Shown: piece by piece, positions 51,301 through 62,797 of the stretch
Layout: each line of letters begins with the position of its first letter
Position numbering within the stretch: position 1 is the first letter of the stretch
Assembly (NCBI GenBank): GCA_033816765.1
Contig: CM066295.1
Coordinates: 2,170,001-2,234,000 of the forward strand
Length of the DNA stretch: 64,000 bases
Origin: Nothopassalora personata
Lineage: Eukaryota > Ascomycota > Dothideomycetes > Mycosphaerellales > Mycosphaerellaceae
Direction: 5' to 3'
The notes under the pieces: generated by a model
The model's database searches: none
What the model saw: only the letters and a program-made list of their open reading frames with translations
What the model was told of the DNA's origin: nothing
Translations under genes and position numbers: made by a program

Positions 51301-52725
51301 TCACAAATCCTCGTCATCAAAACTGCTCTTTGAACTGACTTCCTTCTGACCCAATCCAGTGTCCGATGCAATGCGCAGGTGCACATCTCGGACGTGGCAG
51401 ACGAGAATCGCGATCGCCAGGGCATTCCAGACATCGTGATCATGCTCGCCGAAATCGAAGTATGCCATTGGCTTGACTTCTGGTTGGTCGTCTTCTGGCC
51501 TGTACGCCATGAGAGCGACGATAGCGTGCGATGCGACCAAAGCATAGAACGTGGGCAGCTCGTAAGAGAGTATTGTTCCCACAGACGATCTCGAACCAGG
51601 CGAGACTTCGACTGATGGTTGCACACGCAGAGCCTCGCGATACCGTGCTGCGAGGCGGCGACACTTTCGCGTTGCTTCATTGCGTAGTTCTGAAGCTTCT
51701 GTGCCGGCTGGTCGGAAGACGGTCGCGAGAATTGGGATGGCAGTAGCTTTGTCGATTTGTGCATCTTCAAACGCCCACTTCAAGTATGCATTGAGCTGCT
51801 TGCGGGTTTGATCTTCCGGCTCGATTGTGCCCTCTCCATCAGCCATCAGTTCTGCGCGATCGCGAACGCGGCTCCCAAGCTCAAGTAGTCTCGTCAATGC
51901 TTTGCCGGCTTTGAAGTGAGCGCCCTGTTTGTGACCGCGAACGCTGCCGATGAAAGCTTCGTCCGTCTGCTCGAACAACCCGTCTGGCAGGAAGATGTAT
52001 TCGAATTTGAGGTATCTGGGCAAGAGTGGCTCGTATCCACGCATTCCGATCTTCTGGATGAGTGTAATGTAGTCGTCATCCCAGCCTTCTGCACGCAGCT
52101 CTTCAGTCGATATGTGCCGCATGCCATGCTCCTTCGGTAGATCAATCACTCGTCGTGGTGACGGTGTGTACTGATCCTCACTGACAACCACCGTCTTCTC
52201 AATTGACATGCCATCGCTATCCTCGAAGTCCTCTGGCTCCAGCGAAGGTGACTTGTACCTTTTAGATGGCGGTGTGCTCGCCCTAGACCTCAAACGAGAG
52301 CGTCGGTCGGACACCTCGTAGAGTTCATCCTCGTGCACTGCAGTCTCTCCATCGTAATCGTCCATGTCCTCATCCTCCTCGACGCCTGTGTATCCGAGAT
52401 CAACTCTTGGCATCTTGCTCCTCTTTCCGCGGCTTGCGCTAGACTCTGGTGTGTACGGTCTCTTCCTCTTACTGCTGCCAGTTGCGGTTGAGCTGGCTCG
52501 ACTCGATAGTCCTGGTGATTGCAGCTGCCAGGTGCCCACTCGCTCACTTGGGCTCATAGAGCGTGCGGCCCTCTTCAGTTCGTTGATTGATGATTGTCTC
52601 CGCGGCATGTCTGGCCTCTTGAAGGTTGGCTCCGTCTTTGGCGTTGGCAGTGCTGGCGCCTGTTCCTGCTTCCGTGGTGAGACATAGCCCCAGAAGCTGT
52701 CGGAGAGTCGCTTCAACAATGCCAT
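51301..52725 (-). CDS. Hypothetical fungal protein, probably nuclear
   Basis: A single-exon frame of 474 aa. I do not recognise a named family. The first 190 residues are Ser/Arg/Pro-rich with basic clusters (GSSKRKRPYTPESS, SRGKRSKMPR) that could be nuclear localisation signals, then acidic patches. From about 205 the sequence becomes ordered: ISTEELRAEGWDDDYITLIQ, then LPRYLKFEYIFLPDGLF, then a helical region to about 440. This ordered half suggests a conserved fungal domain of unknown role. Its start is head-to-head with the Ulp1-type protease, 641 bases apart. Confidence 0.8.
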   Translation of the reverse strand: MALLKRLSDSFWGYVSPRKQEQAPALPTPKTEPTFKRPDMPRRQSSINELKRAARSMSPSERVGTWQLQSPGLSSRASSTATGSSKRKRPYTPESSASRGKRSKMPRVDLGYTGVEEDEDMDDYDGETAVHEDELYEVSDRRSRLRSRASTPPSKRYKSPSLEPEDFEDSDGMSIEKTVVVSEDQYTPSPRRVIDLPKEHGMRHISTEELRAEGWDDDYITLIQKIGMRGYEPLLPRYLKFEYIFLPDGLFEQTDEAFIGSVRGHKQGAHFKAGKALTRLLELGSRVRDRAELMADGEGTIEPEDQTRKQLNAYLKWAFEDAQIDKATAIPILATVFRPAGTEASELRNEATRKCRRLAARYREALRVQPSVEVSPGSRSSVGTILSYELPTFYALVASHAIVALMAYRPEDDQPEVKPMAYFDFGEHDHDVWNALAIAILVCHVRDVHLRIASDTGLGQKEVSSKSSFDDEDL

Positions 52726-53366
52726 GTTGTCGAGTTTTGGTGTGTGACGGCCGACGACAACGATGGGAGCTTGCCTGAGGTGTGTCGGTATCGAGTCTCA
52801 CGGTGCTGCTGCAGGGCAAGGCTGGACCACGACTGGCATGGCTGGTCGTCGTTGCTGCATTCGGTGCAGTATTGTGGAGAACGACAATGGTGTGCTGGTG
52901 TATTGTGCGATGGCTCAAAGGTCGAGCGCCGGATGAAGCGAACTCACATTGTGCGATGAATAGTTGGCTTTGTCACTTTGGACTTGCGGTATTGCCGCTT
53001 TCTGAGACACATCGACTGAGCCCAGCGATTTGATTGGAGCGCATTCGCAAGGACGCAAGGAAGGCGCCGGAAGGGGATGGATCACATTGGCTGGTGCAGG
53101 CATTACAACTTCACTTTTTGTAGAAGGCGCGACTGTCATTGCTACCGATCGGAAGCAGCTCGGAAGTGGTTTGGTCCGAATCGCACTGCAGAGTGAAGTG
53201 CGCAAGTGAAGTTCGTTGACCGACGCGAAAGTCACGCGTGGTGCAGAGCTGGGCTGTTTCCACTTTCCCAAGCTCTCGGCTTCGAAACGCCATCCAACAC
53301 TAATGTTACACAAACACACACGCCCAAAACCGCAAGCACGACCGAGCTCCGAGCACTCAGTGACCC
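52726..53366. promoter_or_regulatory. Divergent promoter region, hypothetical / Ulp1-type protease
   Basis: About 640 bases between divergent start codons. No exon was seen, and no specific factor sites could be assigned by reading. Confidence 0.4.
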
Positions 53367-56000
53367 ATGTCGCTTGCTATAAAGAGCAACCCGAAAAAGC
53401 GACCACTCATCGACGATGACTACCGGCGAGAAGTGTACAACACCTACCTGTGGCACACGCCTCCACAGGGCCCCAGAGCGGATGTTGTCACGCGGCCGGA
53501 TCTCTACGAGCACCGATTCCACAACAGGGCAGGAACGAGCCTCTACGGCTGCTACAGGCCGGCGTTGGGACGTGGAGTCGATCAGCACGGCGACATTGCA
53601 ATGAGCGACGATGCACAGCTGAACATGTCGCTGCTCCCAGACACACCGGGCGGCAGACGCGTGCACTTCACGCCAAGAGAAGACTGGCGTCCGACATCGC
53701 CAATGGATACGAGACAAGTGGGAGAGATGCCAAAGCCGAGCTTGCGCAATCGCATGAAGACATATGAAACGCTGCCAGACGACTACGAGCCCGACTCGCC
53801 CTTTCGCTGGGACACGACCGAGTGGATTGAGGCTGAAGAGCGCAAAGAGCGACTTCCCATTGCAGGGCAAGCACCACCACCACCACCACCACCACCACCA
53901 CCACCTACACGACTTCCTCCATCTGCCTCACTGGGTCTGAGCTGGGATCGCGACTTGCACCACCGAAGTCTCACGGCCTCGACCCCGCAACCGGCGGCGG
54001 CATTGAAGCGAAACGCATTGAACAGAAACACGCTTCGATACCAACAATTGAAGAGCTTCACACCTGCCGCACTAGACCAGCAGGATAGCATCCCGCTGAG
54101 CGTTGCACACCGGCCGAAGCTGACTCCTGCCCGCCGTCGCCCACCAACACCTCGACAGCTCACCCCACCAAAGCCCTCATCACCAGACGTTGTTGTATAC
54201 ACCCAACAAACATCACCTCCACGCGCATCACCGCCAGAGACTCTATACCCATCTCTATCGGCGTCGAACTACGACATTCCAGCTGAGACACCCGAATACT
54301 TGGAGGCTCAGCAGTCGGAAGAACTTCGCCAGATCACTGGAATGGCCGTGGTTACTACCGTCGCCAATTACCTTACCGGTCTGATCACCCACTGCTGGAA
54401 CTACATACGCGGCAAGCCTCAACCCCAGCAGATCGTCGCTGTGGAGACAGATACGACCGGCTCAAAGCGTCGCGCGGTCGCAGGGGAAGACATCACCCAT
54501 AAAACGACTCCTTCACCACAACTTGGCGATGTTGAGATGATGCCGGGACATTTTCCGGAGCCAACCCTGCTCAGCGAGACAAGGACGAAGATCGCGCAAA
54601 CCCAAAACACTACCCCACCAAACTCACGTCCCGTCTCCCGAGACGTCGAGGATGTACAAGAAGCCACGCGCACAACGTCTCTGACGACACAGCAGCCATC
54701 GCCACCCGAGCCGAATCGCAATCACAATGAGGCCATGGGACAGGGGCGTGGCACAATACAAGCCCCACAACAGAGTTGGCCCATCGATACCCAAAAGTAT
54801 ATACCATCACCCGAGAGGCCCTCGACTCTTCGCGAAATCGCCCGCAGGAAATACACGCTGCCTAAACCCCTCATCTCACCCGTGCAGAGCAGGGAGGAGG
54901 ATGACAAAGTGGACGATTTGGTCGCCAGAGCAAGGAAGGTCGCGCTTGAGTCAGAGGAAGACAAGGCCTTCCGAAAATCATATCGCACACGCGCGCAGAG
55001 GCTCGACGATGCCCGGCTCGCCAAGGAGCGCGAGGTTCAAGCGAAGAAGGACGCGGAGCATGCAGCAGAAGAAGAAGAGGAGAGAAGGATCGCAAAAGAG
55101 GCAGAGGAGGAAGAGAGGAGGATCGCGAAGGAAGCAGAGGAAGAAGCTGCTAGGGCGCTCAAGGCGCAATTCATTCGACCTCTCAGCCAGGAGTGGGCGG
55201 ACAAGATCCGCAAAGCCATGAACGGACCGGAGCCGAGCTACGAGGTAGCAAAAACACCAGGCACAGCCACCTCACTCAGTCGCAGTGACTTCGCGAAGCT
55301 GTTGCCGCAGAAAGATGCCTCTGGACAGGACTTGCGACCAAAGACCAGCGATGGCCCGGGAAAGCGCAAGTCCGCGCCCAGCGGATGGCTCAACGATGAG
55401 ATTGTCAACGGCTGGACCGAATGCATTGCTGAAGCCCTTAACGAGCAAGCTGGTTACAAGAAAGGTCCGAATACCGCGCCGGAGATAGCAGCCTTCAATT
55501 GCGCCTGGCTGACGACCCTCAAAAATAAGAACTACGACATGAAATCCATTGCCGGCTGGGGCCGAAGACTGGGTATCAAGGGCAAGACCCAAAACACGAA
55601 AGAATACAAGATTCTAAAGACGAAGAAGATCTTCTTTCCCATCAACAGCGGGGCGCACTGGATGTTGATGATCATTGATGTACCAAACCGAGAGATACAG
55701 TTCCTGGACAGTATGGGAGGGAAGAGTGCACAGTATTTTCATTTGGCACGCCAATGGCTCGAGATGGAGCTGGCTGAGGCGTACATCCCAGAGGAGTGGA
55801 CAGAGAGCAAGATCAAGTCTCAACAACAGCTGAATTTTGACGATTGCGGCGTTTTCACATGCATTAACGCGCTGGCTAGCGCGACGGGAGTGGGGTTTGC
55901 GGACTTTGGCGTCACCAGGGGCATGGAGGATGCGAGGCGCATGATGGGTGCTGTCTTGCTGAACGGCGGTTTCACTGGGGAATGGGAGCTCCAGAGGTGA
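53367..56000 (+). CDS. Ulp1-type SUMO protease (C48 family)
   Basis: A single-exon gene of 877 aa. Ulp1/SENP proteases mature SUMO and remove it from targets. The long N-terminal part is disordered and Pro-rich, including a run of about 12 prolines near 173-184 and a membrane-like or helical segment near 330-350. A charged coiled coil with two near-identical RRIAKEAEEEE units spans about 560-600. The catalytic domain fills about 665-877, opening GWLNDEIVNGW. The full catalytic set is present: H764 (GAHWM), D781 (FLDSMGG), Q821 (SQQQLNF) and C827 (FDDCGVF). An active enzyme is therefore expected. The nearest paralogue, Ulp1 or Ulp2, cannot be fixed without alignment, but the C-terminal position of the domain favours Ulp1. 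Confidence 0.92.
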   Translation: MSLAIKSNPKKRPLIDDDYRREVYNTYLWHTPPQGPRADVVTRPDLYEHRFHNRAGTSLYGCYRPALGRGVDQHGDIAMSDDAQLNMSLLPDTPGGRRVHFTPREDWRPTSPMDTRQVGEMPKPSLRNRMKTYETLPDDYEPDSPFRWDTTEWIEAEERKERLPIAGQAPPPPPPPPPPPTRLPPSASLGLSWDRDLHHRSLTASTPQPAAALKRNALNRNTLRYQQLKSFTPAALDQQDSIPLSVAHRPKLTPARRRPPTPRQLTPPKPSSPDVVVYTQQTSPPRASPPETLYPSLSASNYDIPAETPEYLEAQQSEELRQITGMAVVTTVANYLTGLITHCWNYIRGKPQPQQIVAVETDTTGSKRRAVAGEDITHKTTPSPQLGDVEMMPGHFPEPTLLSETRTKIAQTQNTTPPNSRPVSRDVEDVQEATRTTSLTTQQPSPPEPNRNHNEAMGQGRGTIQAPQQSWPIDTQKYIPSPERPSTLREIARRKYTLPKPLISPVQSREEDDKVDDLVARARKVALESEEDKAFRKSYRTRAQRLDDARLAKEREVQAKKDAEHAAEEEEERRIAKEAEEEERRIAKEAEEEAARALKAQFIRPLSQEWADKIRKAMNGPEPSYEVAKTPGTATSLSRSDFAKLLPQKDASGQDLRPKTSDGPGKRKSAPSGWLNDEIVNGWTECIAEALNEQAGYKKGPNTAPEIAAFNCAWLTTLKNKNYDMKSIAGWGRRLGIKGKTQNTKEYKILKTKKIFFPINSGAHWMLMIIDVPNREIQFLDSMGGKSAQYFHLARQWLEMELAEAYIPEEWTESKIKSQQQLNFDDCGVFTCINALASATGVGFADFGVTRGMEDARRMMGAVLLNGGFTGEWELQR

Positions 56001-56091
56001 AGAATGCTTTTGTATGGGACGGTAGCTCCGGGGAGCTAGGTTTTACGCTTGTACGAACGAGATACCCCGAACGCGCGCGAATACTGTAGCA

Positions 56092-56783
56092 TTACAGCGC
56101 AGGAGTTTGGGAAGGCATAGCATATCGCTTGGGCGCGCCGTCGAGTGATGACGCTCCGGCTGGAATGGAATTGTCTGCACTCCTGAATGTCTTGGTCCTC
56201 AAATATGGGTGAAATCCAGTGTTGTAGCCTGACCTGCTTTGCTTTTGGTTGCCCCGAACAATCCTTGCACGAGCTGCTACAGGACATTGCGCTCGTAGAA
56301 TTGTACTGTTTGACCGATCGCGGGGTTGATATTCTTCTTGAGAAATTCTTGATATGACGTTTCGTTCTCGCTGTGCACCGGATACCATCGACGGATCTTG
56401 TAAATTTTTCCCGAGCACCTTCCACACTCGTCGAAAATCAACCATTATCAGTTTCACCTCGTAATGTTCAAAGTCGTGCCTGCGTCAAAGCATGAGGATG
56501 TTGAGACTTTGGATGTTCTGGAGCACTTGCCGGCGATGGAGCGACTGCAGTCCTGTCTCGTTGATCGATCGGGCTGGCGTCGAGGACTCGATGAACAAGG
56601 GCGTAGTTGCGAAGTGAAGGCGGCGGGCTTCTTCGTGTTTGGAATTAGTCTCCCGATAGAGCTGGTGGTTGCAGGGTAGTAGTGCATTTGATGGAGGATC
56701 TGGTCTGAGTCTGGTGTGAAGGCGAGCTCGATGATGGTATTTCGCAGCTCGGCTGGCGATGCGAGCAGTTGCGAAGGTGCCAT
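56092..56783 (-). pseudogene. F-box-like gene with a frameshift and a premature stop
   Basis: The frame from the ATG at 56783 gives an F-box-like start (SPAELRNTIIELAFTPDSDQ), common in short fungal proteins. At about 56690-56715 the family-like sequence moves to another frame: LPCNHQLYRETNSKHEEARR, continuing to QSLNILML. A TGA follows (56485-56487), after which the same frame stays open and continues in style: RRHDFEHYEVKLIMVDFRRVW, to a stop at 56092. One frameshift plus one in-frame TGA separates three parts of what looks like a single coding region. The gene is probably dead or hit by indels in the assembly. Family identity is tentative. Confidence 0.45.
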
Positions 56784-56912
56784 GGTGTGTTATGTTGCCG
56801 TATGGCTCTTTCGAAGTAGTTTGTCGATGTTGTTGTGGTGAGGTGTCGTTGAGGGCTCGATATGGGAGTCGCCGCGACATGCCAAGTGAAGCACACTCCT
56901 GTCGCCACTCTC

Positions 56913-59900
56913 TCACTCCAGCCCACTCAACAGACTCCGATGCCCATGCGCTCCCGCCCTCTGCCCAAGATGCGGCGGCAATGACATAGGCGGTACGTCT
57001 GAGTCAGCACCAAAGCCACCACCAGCACCACTGGACGGACTTGGCGCCCCCGGCGGCTTCTTCTGATTGACCTGGTCGTACAGCTGCCTCAAGGCCTCTT
57101 CGTCGTGGCAGAACTGCTTGAACTCCTTCACAATGCTCTCGACGGTGTCCGTGGCAGGGGCCTCGCCATGTTTCCCTGGCCCGTTCTCAACACTCTTGGA
57201 GGGACCGCTAATGCGATAGGCTGCAAGGCGGTTTGGCAGAAGCAGGAAATTGACGCTGTCGTCGCCGAAAGGAGCACATGTGATCTCGGCAAGCACGAGG
57301 CCAGACTTGTGCACAAATTGAGTGTATTCGTAGCTCGGCGGTCCCCAAGTATAACGGACATCCAGCTCAGTGGTGAAGGATCTTGCTGCCTCAGTGTCGA
57401 GGACAAAGTTCAGCTTCCGCAGGATGGCTTTATGGTACGCCACTGGATCCTCGACCACGGACTGCGGCGAAGGACTGTATGGGCCCATCACAGGTGTCTG
57501 TACGATATTCTTTGTGGGCGGCATAATTGCAAGCTTGATAGGCTGTGGCTGATCGAAGGGATGATGCTCGCGGTACTTGCAGGCCTCGTGCAGCGGGACT
57601 TGCATCAGCTTCAGACCATAGCCTTCGACCAGGCTCGACCAGCGAGCTATTGCCTCGCGAACGAGTTTAGTGGATGCACTCAGCCATTCAAGCTGAATGT
57701 GGTAGCAGTTCTCAGGGTTATGAATGCGATCTGTGGAATAGTCAGTATGGCAACGATACTATCAAGGTGTTTATGCATACCGTAGTGCAAGTCAATGACC
57801 TGCAAATGGTCAGACTTCTTAGTCGGATCGACGTTGTACTGCATCATCTGACTGAGTAAGATCTGCTTCGCCTTGAGCGGCCCTGTCGCTGGTGTGCTGT
57901 TGCTGGATGACGAGCTGCTATCCCTTGTGAACGGTCGCATCGGCGGCGACTTCAGTGACTCAGACATAGGCGTGGCTGGAACAGAAGGAGCAGTCTTCCA
58001 TGCCACTTTGCTGAATAAGCCCTGCGTATCTGGATACTCTGTCGTCCGGTGTGCGCTGGAGATCTGGTAGAAGTAATGACCATCTCTAAACCAATGCTTC
58101 TGCCGCACGTGGTGGAAGATGCCTCGAGTCATCAGTTCGTTGCCCAGTGTGACGGCATCCTCCCGCGACTTCAGGTCCTTGAAAACGCCGAGCAGCCAAG
58201 TTGTCATCTGGTCGCCACGGAAGCATCTCAAATGAGTGACAGTTAACCATCGCCTGTCTCGCATCTCAACTCCATTCGGCGCTGGATCTTGCATCTGCTT
58301 GACCAGTTTCGCAATGTCGAAGTTGCTAGTATGGTGCTTTTCAGACTCTGCAAACAGTGGCTGTGACAATTCATGCTCCTCAAGCTGGCTAGACAAAGTT
58401 GGGCCGTGAGCGTTGACGATGACACTGGAGTCTTTCGTTTGATAGTCTATCGCCAAAGGATTCGGATCTCGTTCACTAGAAACTGCGGCGGACTTGTTCT
58501 TCGACATCGATGCGTGATGCTGCTGATCCTCGACAGAGAAGTAACGTTGCCGCTGCCAGGACTGAGTCAGTCGCCCAATGCCTTCGATGCGACGCTCCTG
58601 ATCTGTCAAGTCGCGATCCGACTTTGTGACTTCAACCGGTATTAGTATCAAGCGCATCTGGAAAGTGGCATTTATCTCCTCCTTCAGCTCGGGCGCAAGG
58701 CCCAATATGTACTCGTCAAGATCAGACCAATCGCGCAGGGGCAACTCAGAGTGATAAGTCACTTCAGCTTTGACTGACATCCCCGTGGGTAACTTCATCT
58801 TGGGGTCGTAGTTGGTTAGGTAATGTTCCGTGCCATCACCTTCGCTGCCGATTCCCTTCTTCGGGTCATATTGCACTATTTGCACCTCGAAGTCTGACAA
58901 GCGTTGAACCTCATGGTACCGTCTTCCGAGAGATAATAACACCGGCCTATTCTTGCTTTGGTACGTCGAATCACCGCCCGTGTTCTTGATGGCCACGATC
59001 TGAAAGCTTTGGCAAAGTCTCACGTCGATGAGCCTTTCGACTAGGATTCGTGCTGTCTCGTCCTTCAAGCTTGCTGAATTGGCCAGGACATGCCGCCTGA
59101 CTTTCTTGACATAGTGAATCTCGAGCTCAGAGGCAGATGGTTTGTACTCTGCAGTCAACGGCAAAGCAGCTGGCGTACACATCGATTGCCACTTGAAAGT
59201 ACTAGAGCTGATAGCTCGTGGAAAGACATGCTGCCACTTGCGATATTGCGTTGCCACGACCATGTTATCTCGTCTCGGGTTGCAAGGATTGAGTAGAGTA
59301 ACCCATGGCGACTTCATCTCTAGACTTCCATTCGCCGAACCTTTACGTGGGAAGTGATGCCCTGCCTTCGGGGTCGCCGAGAGAGATGGATTATTCTCCA
59401 AGACATTTCCTACCATGGTGTCGGCGATCCGTTGCTCTACATCATTAGCCATGTTATCTGGACTGCCGTTGCTGGTCTCTTGCACAGCCGAAATGGCGAT
59501 CGGCCTCGAATTAGGGTTCTCTTCTGTGTCACTGAGGTTGCTTATGCGGTTTGAGATGACGCTCTGCTGTGACGGCTTCCGTCGGAGAGATGCTCTGATA
59601 GCCTTTGCGAGTCCACTTGATGTCTCACCTAAGTTCGAGACTGCACCTGAGGCGATTTCCTTCTCCTGCTGTGCGTATGTAGCAGAAATGGAGGCCAGTT
59701 CCGTGCTGGCCACTCCTCGGCTAGGAGCAAGACCTTTCGGTCCAACACTAATCTTCCGGCCGGACTGCATGAGTGGATGTGGTGGCAGTCGTTGCCGCTT
59801 GGCACGATTCATGGGCTCTTTGCTAGCCATAGACGGAGAGCTGGAGACATGACTATCTTCCGATGCCTTCGACACACTCTCGCGGGTGTCTTCCGTTGGC

Positions 59901-61327
59901 GACTTGCCAATAGGCATGCCCTTCATGGTTTCGACAGAGCCGACAGGATCCGAGCCCGTGTGACTGGTGACAGGCTGCAGAGCGCTCAATGTAACAGTCG
60001 TGGCATCTGAGAAAGTGTCGTTGTCGTATTGGTCCATCTCGGCAAGACTGATCTCATCTGAGCGATCAGCTCGCAGCGGAGGGAGCGCAATCTCAGCCAC
60101 TGGCTCCTGGTATGCCGACAAAGTCCACGAGGTATGCTCTTTATCGTGAGGAGAGCCCCAAAACGATATGTCAACCCAGTGTGGCAAAGCGAATTCCTTG
60201 GTGCCCTCGTGATCATACTGAAAGAGTGGCACAGGATGCATCGGCTTTGGCGTAAGCGCGACCACGTCAACACCAATGCTATTCCCGACGAGCAGGTCTG
60301 TTGTCTGCTTGAGTAACTTGTGGTCGACGTCGAAAAGACCCGCGCCGGCAGTGATAGCAATAATGGAACAGCCAGTGCTCAAGAGATGAGCATCGATCTG
60401 ATCATCGGCATAATCCATCGCAGTGAGATGTATTGCCTCGAGGAGATTGCTTTCGGCTGCCAGAGATACTGCTCGTGGGAGCCTATAGTCATTGAACGCT
60501 GCTCTGAGTTTTCGCAAGATTTGCTGCCATGTTGTGCTCGTCATGTCGGAGACCATAACATGATAGAAATCTTCCGAGAGGAGCTCACTCTGCTGGCTAT
60601 CTCGCTTGCCAGCAGCTGTAGCAGATCGTGTCCGGCCGAACAAGACCACCGCGACTTGATGCTTCACTTTCAGCTTGTCCCAGCGCTGAAACAGCTCTGG
60701 AAGGAAGCCGTCAAGAAGTCGCTCGTACATGAGCTCGCCATTTGACCAGTTCTCCAGCATTTCTTGCGATACCTCAATAAGGAGCGTATATCTAGCACTG
60801 CCACTACGGAAGATAGGCTTTGTGTACGGGTGAGAACAGATTGCTGATTCGACCTCCTGACCTGAGATGTAGACCTGCTGAATTTCGCCAAGTGCTGTGC
60901 CAAGGTAGTTCACAATTTGGCCTTGATACACGACAGTATCTTGTACACGTCCCATAAGTTGCCACATGTCAGCGCGAGACAGGAATTGTTCGCGAAAGAA
61001 CAACTCAACATGTGTGGCAGTCGAGGGCTCCAAATCCTCGATGATCTCTAACGTGCCTTGGGTCCGGTTCTCGAAGCCGAATTGCTTCGCCAGGCTGATG
61101 TGGATGGAAATCTCGTTCGCTCCAATAGTCTGTCCAGCAGGAGCGATATAGAGAGGCCTCGCGCCTGGAGCCTGGAGCAATGCATATTCTCCGACGTGCA
61201 GTACCCGGTCCCCAGAGAGTACATCCACTTTGGTCACGCGATCGTCGTGGAGCACGACCGTGCACGGCCGACCTATGGTGCCAGCATCGTCGTTGGCTGC
61301 CATGACATGTGGTTTCGCGAGCAGCAT
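56913..61327 (-). CDS. IML1: SEACIT / GATOR1 subunit IML1 (DEPDC5 homologue)
   Basis: Two exons (57781-61327 and 56913-57730) give 1454 aa; the 50-base intron has donor GTATGC and acceptor CCACAG. IML1 is the GAP-bearing subunit of the SEACIT complex that inhibits TORC1 at the vacuole when amino acids are scarce. The N-terminal third holds the conserved region with NEISIHISLAKQFGFENRT and the block RYTLLIEVSQEMLENW. Ser-rich linkers follow, then the KVRRHV...FQIVAI region near 700-780. A DEP domain lies at about 1020-1100 with FRGDQMTTWLLGVF and HWFRDGHYFYQ. The second exon carries the conserved C-terminal domain (NPENCYHIQLEWL, then LDVRYTWGPP). The ATG at 61327 is used; a second ATG eight codons on is possible. 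Confidence 0.95.
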
Positions 61328-61837
61328 TCAGGTAGAATGCGATGGGAATGAAGAGCAGCCGGCCCGCGTGATAGCAGGAGGCTTCAGTCGTTCAAGGCAC
61401 CGCATCGTTCACCGGTTGAGACGCAGCATCAGATGCTTTGCTGCTTAGAGAGATGTATCGAAGCGATATATATTTCACGTAGAAGTCGCGTCCAACACTA
61501 AGGCAGATTTGTGGTCCAAGCGCCCTCTCCTAATACAGTCCCCGGCAATAACTATACGACCCCTGCCATTTTACTCTCCGGTATTAGGAAGTTTTCTACT
61601 GCTTGGCGTAGCGACCACCTAGTATGGCCTCCGTTGTTGTTGATAACTGCTTCGCAGCGCTCTCGAATAGACTGACATATCACCGCTTAATTGGCGCGAG
61701 ATATCACTGCTTAATAGCTGGGCCCAACATCTTCTAATTATTGCCGGGGACTGTCGTAACCTTCCGAATTTCTGGATTTATCATTGAAGTGCATCGTATG
61801 CTTTTCTTCACACTTTCACACCCGACGCTCCTTCAGA
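61328..61837. other. Divergent upstream region carrying a mariner-derived element
   Basis: Between the start codons of IML1 and the EF-hand protein gene. The right half is occupied by the 220-base element at 61535-61754, so the element sits within about 85 bases of the EF-hand start codon. Confidence 0.5.
61535..61754 (-). mobile_element. Tc1/mariner-derived deletion element (MITE-like)
   Basis: Perfect 17-base terminal inverted repeats lie at 61535-61551 and 61738-61754 (ACAGTCCCCGGCAATAA and its reverse complement). On the minus strand the interior still encodes the end of a transposase: SIRERCEAVINNNGGHTRW, running on to a TAG directly before the left repeat. That block is typical of the C-terminus of fungal Tc1/mariner (DDE) transposases. 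The DDE catalytic part is gone, so this is a non-autonomous deletion product. The outer left flank ends in TA when the repeat is read from CAG; the matching right flank reads TC, so the usual TA target duplication is not intact. Confidence 0.8.
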
Positions 61838-62514
61838 ATGCTCTCATCACTCGCTACAATCGCCGTCGCCAGCCTCGCGGCCCATGTGCAGGCGCACGGC
61901 AGCCACGTCCACGATCCAGCGCCCAGCGTCGCGGCCGATGCGGACTGGGCGACCCGGCATATGGCTGGTATGGGGCGACATTGATGACCTGTACATCCAC
62001 GCATCCCTTGCTTACACCCACTACAGAAGAGCATCATATAGCTGAATTCGACGCCGGTTCCTTCTTCAATCTCCACGACTTCGACCAAACGAACGAATGG
62101 ACACACGATGATATCTACACGACATACGGCCTGCACCACGAGTCGACAAACCACATCTCCAAGGAACAGAAAGACGCTGCCATTGCACAGATCATCCGCA
62201 CCTTCGACCGCGATCTCAGCGGAACGATCTCTTTCGCAGAGTATACCATCGGCTGTGCGCAAGGCCTGAAACTGCCAGATCTCGGCTGGGGTCCAGGCCA
62301 TCACGGCGATGATGAGTACGAGTATGAGATCCATCACTTTGAGAAGTATCACGACGAGAACACCAAAGAGGAGGACTTGATCCACCCTGAGGACATTGCG
62401 CATTTCCGCATGCACGACGAGAAAGAGGCAGCCGAGGAGCGACAGGAGAGGCAGGACAAAATGAGGATTGTGGAAGCGAATATCCCGTCCAAGTTCCGAC
62501 GACCAGATCTATAG
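61838..62514 (+). CDS. Secretory-pathway EF-hand protein
   Basis: Two exons (61838-61967 and 62027-62514) give 205 aa. A signal peptide (MLSSLATIAVASLAAHVQA, cleavage near HVQA/HG) leads into a His-rich mature start. Two EF-hand-like units follow: a degenerate one around FNLHDFDQTNEWTHDDI, and a good one, DRDLSGTISFAEY, whose loop has acidic or polar ligands at 1, 3, 5 and 12 and Gly at 6. The C-terminal third is strongly acidic and His-rich, then basic. It resembles the single fungal EF-hand secretory proteins related to Cab45 or nucleobindin, which buffer calcium in the ER/Golgi. There is no HDEL-like end. The mariner-derived element ends 83 bases before the start codon. Confidence 0.82.
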
Positions 62515-62797
62515 CAAAGCATGGCATAGAACTCGATATTACGGATGACAGAGAGACAGTTTAAGGATATCGGAATCCAGATGCAGCCTCATGTACTGTG
62601 CTTTGCAAGACATTGGAGTTTTGTGCTATTGAGTATGTTGGCGTGGAGGGGTTTCTGGAGGCATGCAACTCGATATGTGGAGCACACTGGTAGGCGCTGT
62701 TGGCTTGCATACTTGGCCGTGTATCTCGCTGTATGGGTGGCGTACAACTTGTAGATGGACGAGGGACGATCAAGACTGTACAGGAACCGAAGAGATG
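62515..62797. other. Short convergent 3' region
   Basis: Convergent ends of the EF-hand and TYW2-like genes. No feature was seen. Confidence 0.35.
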
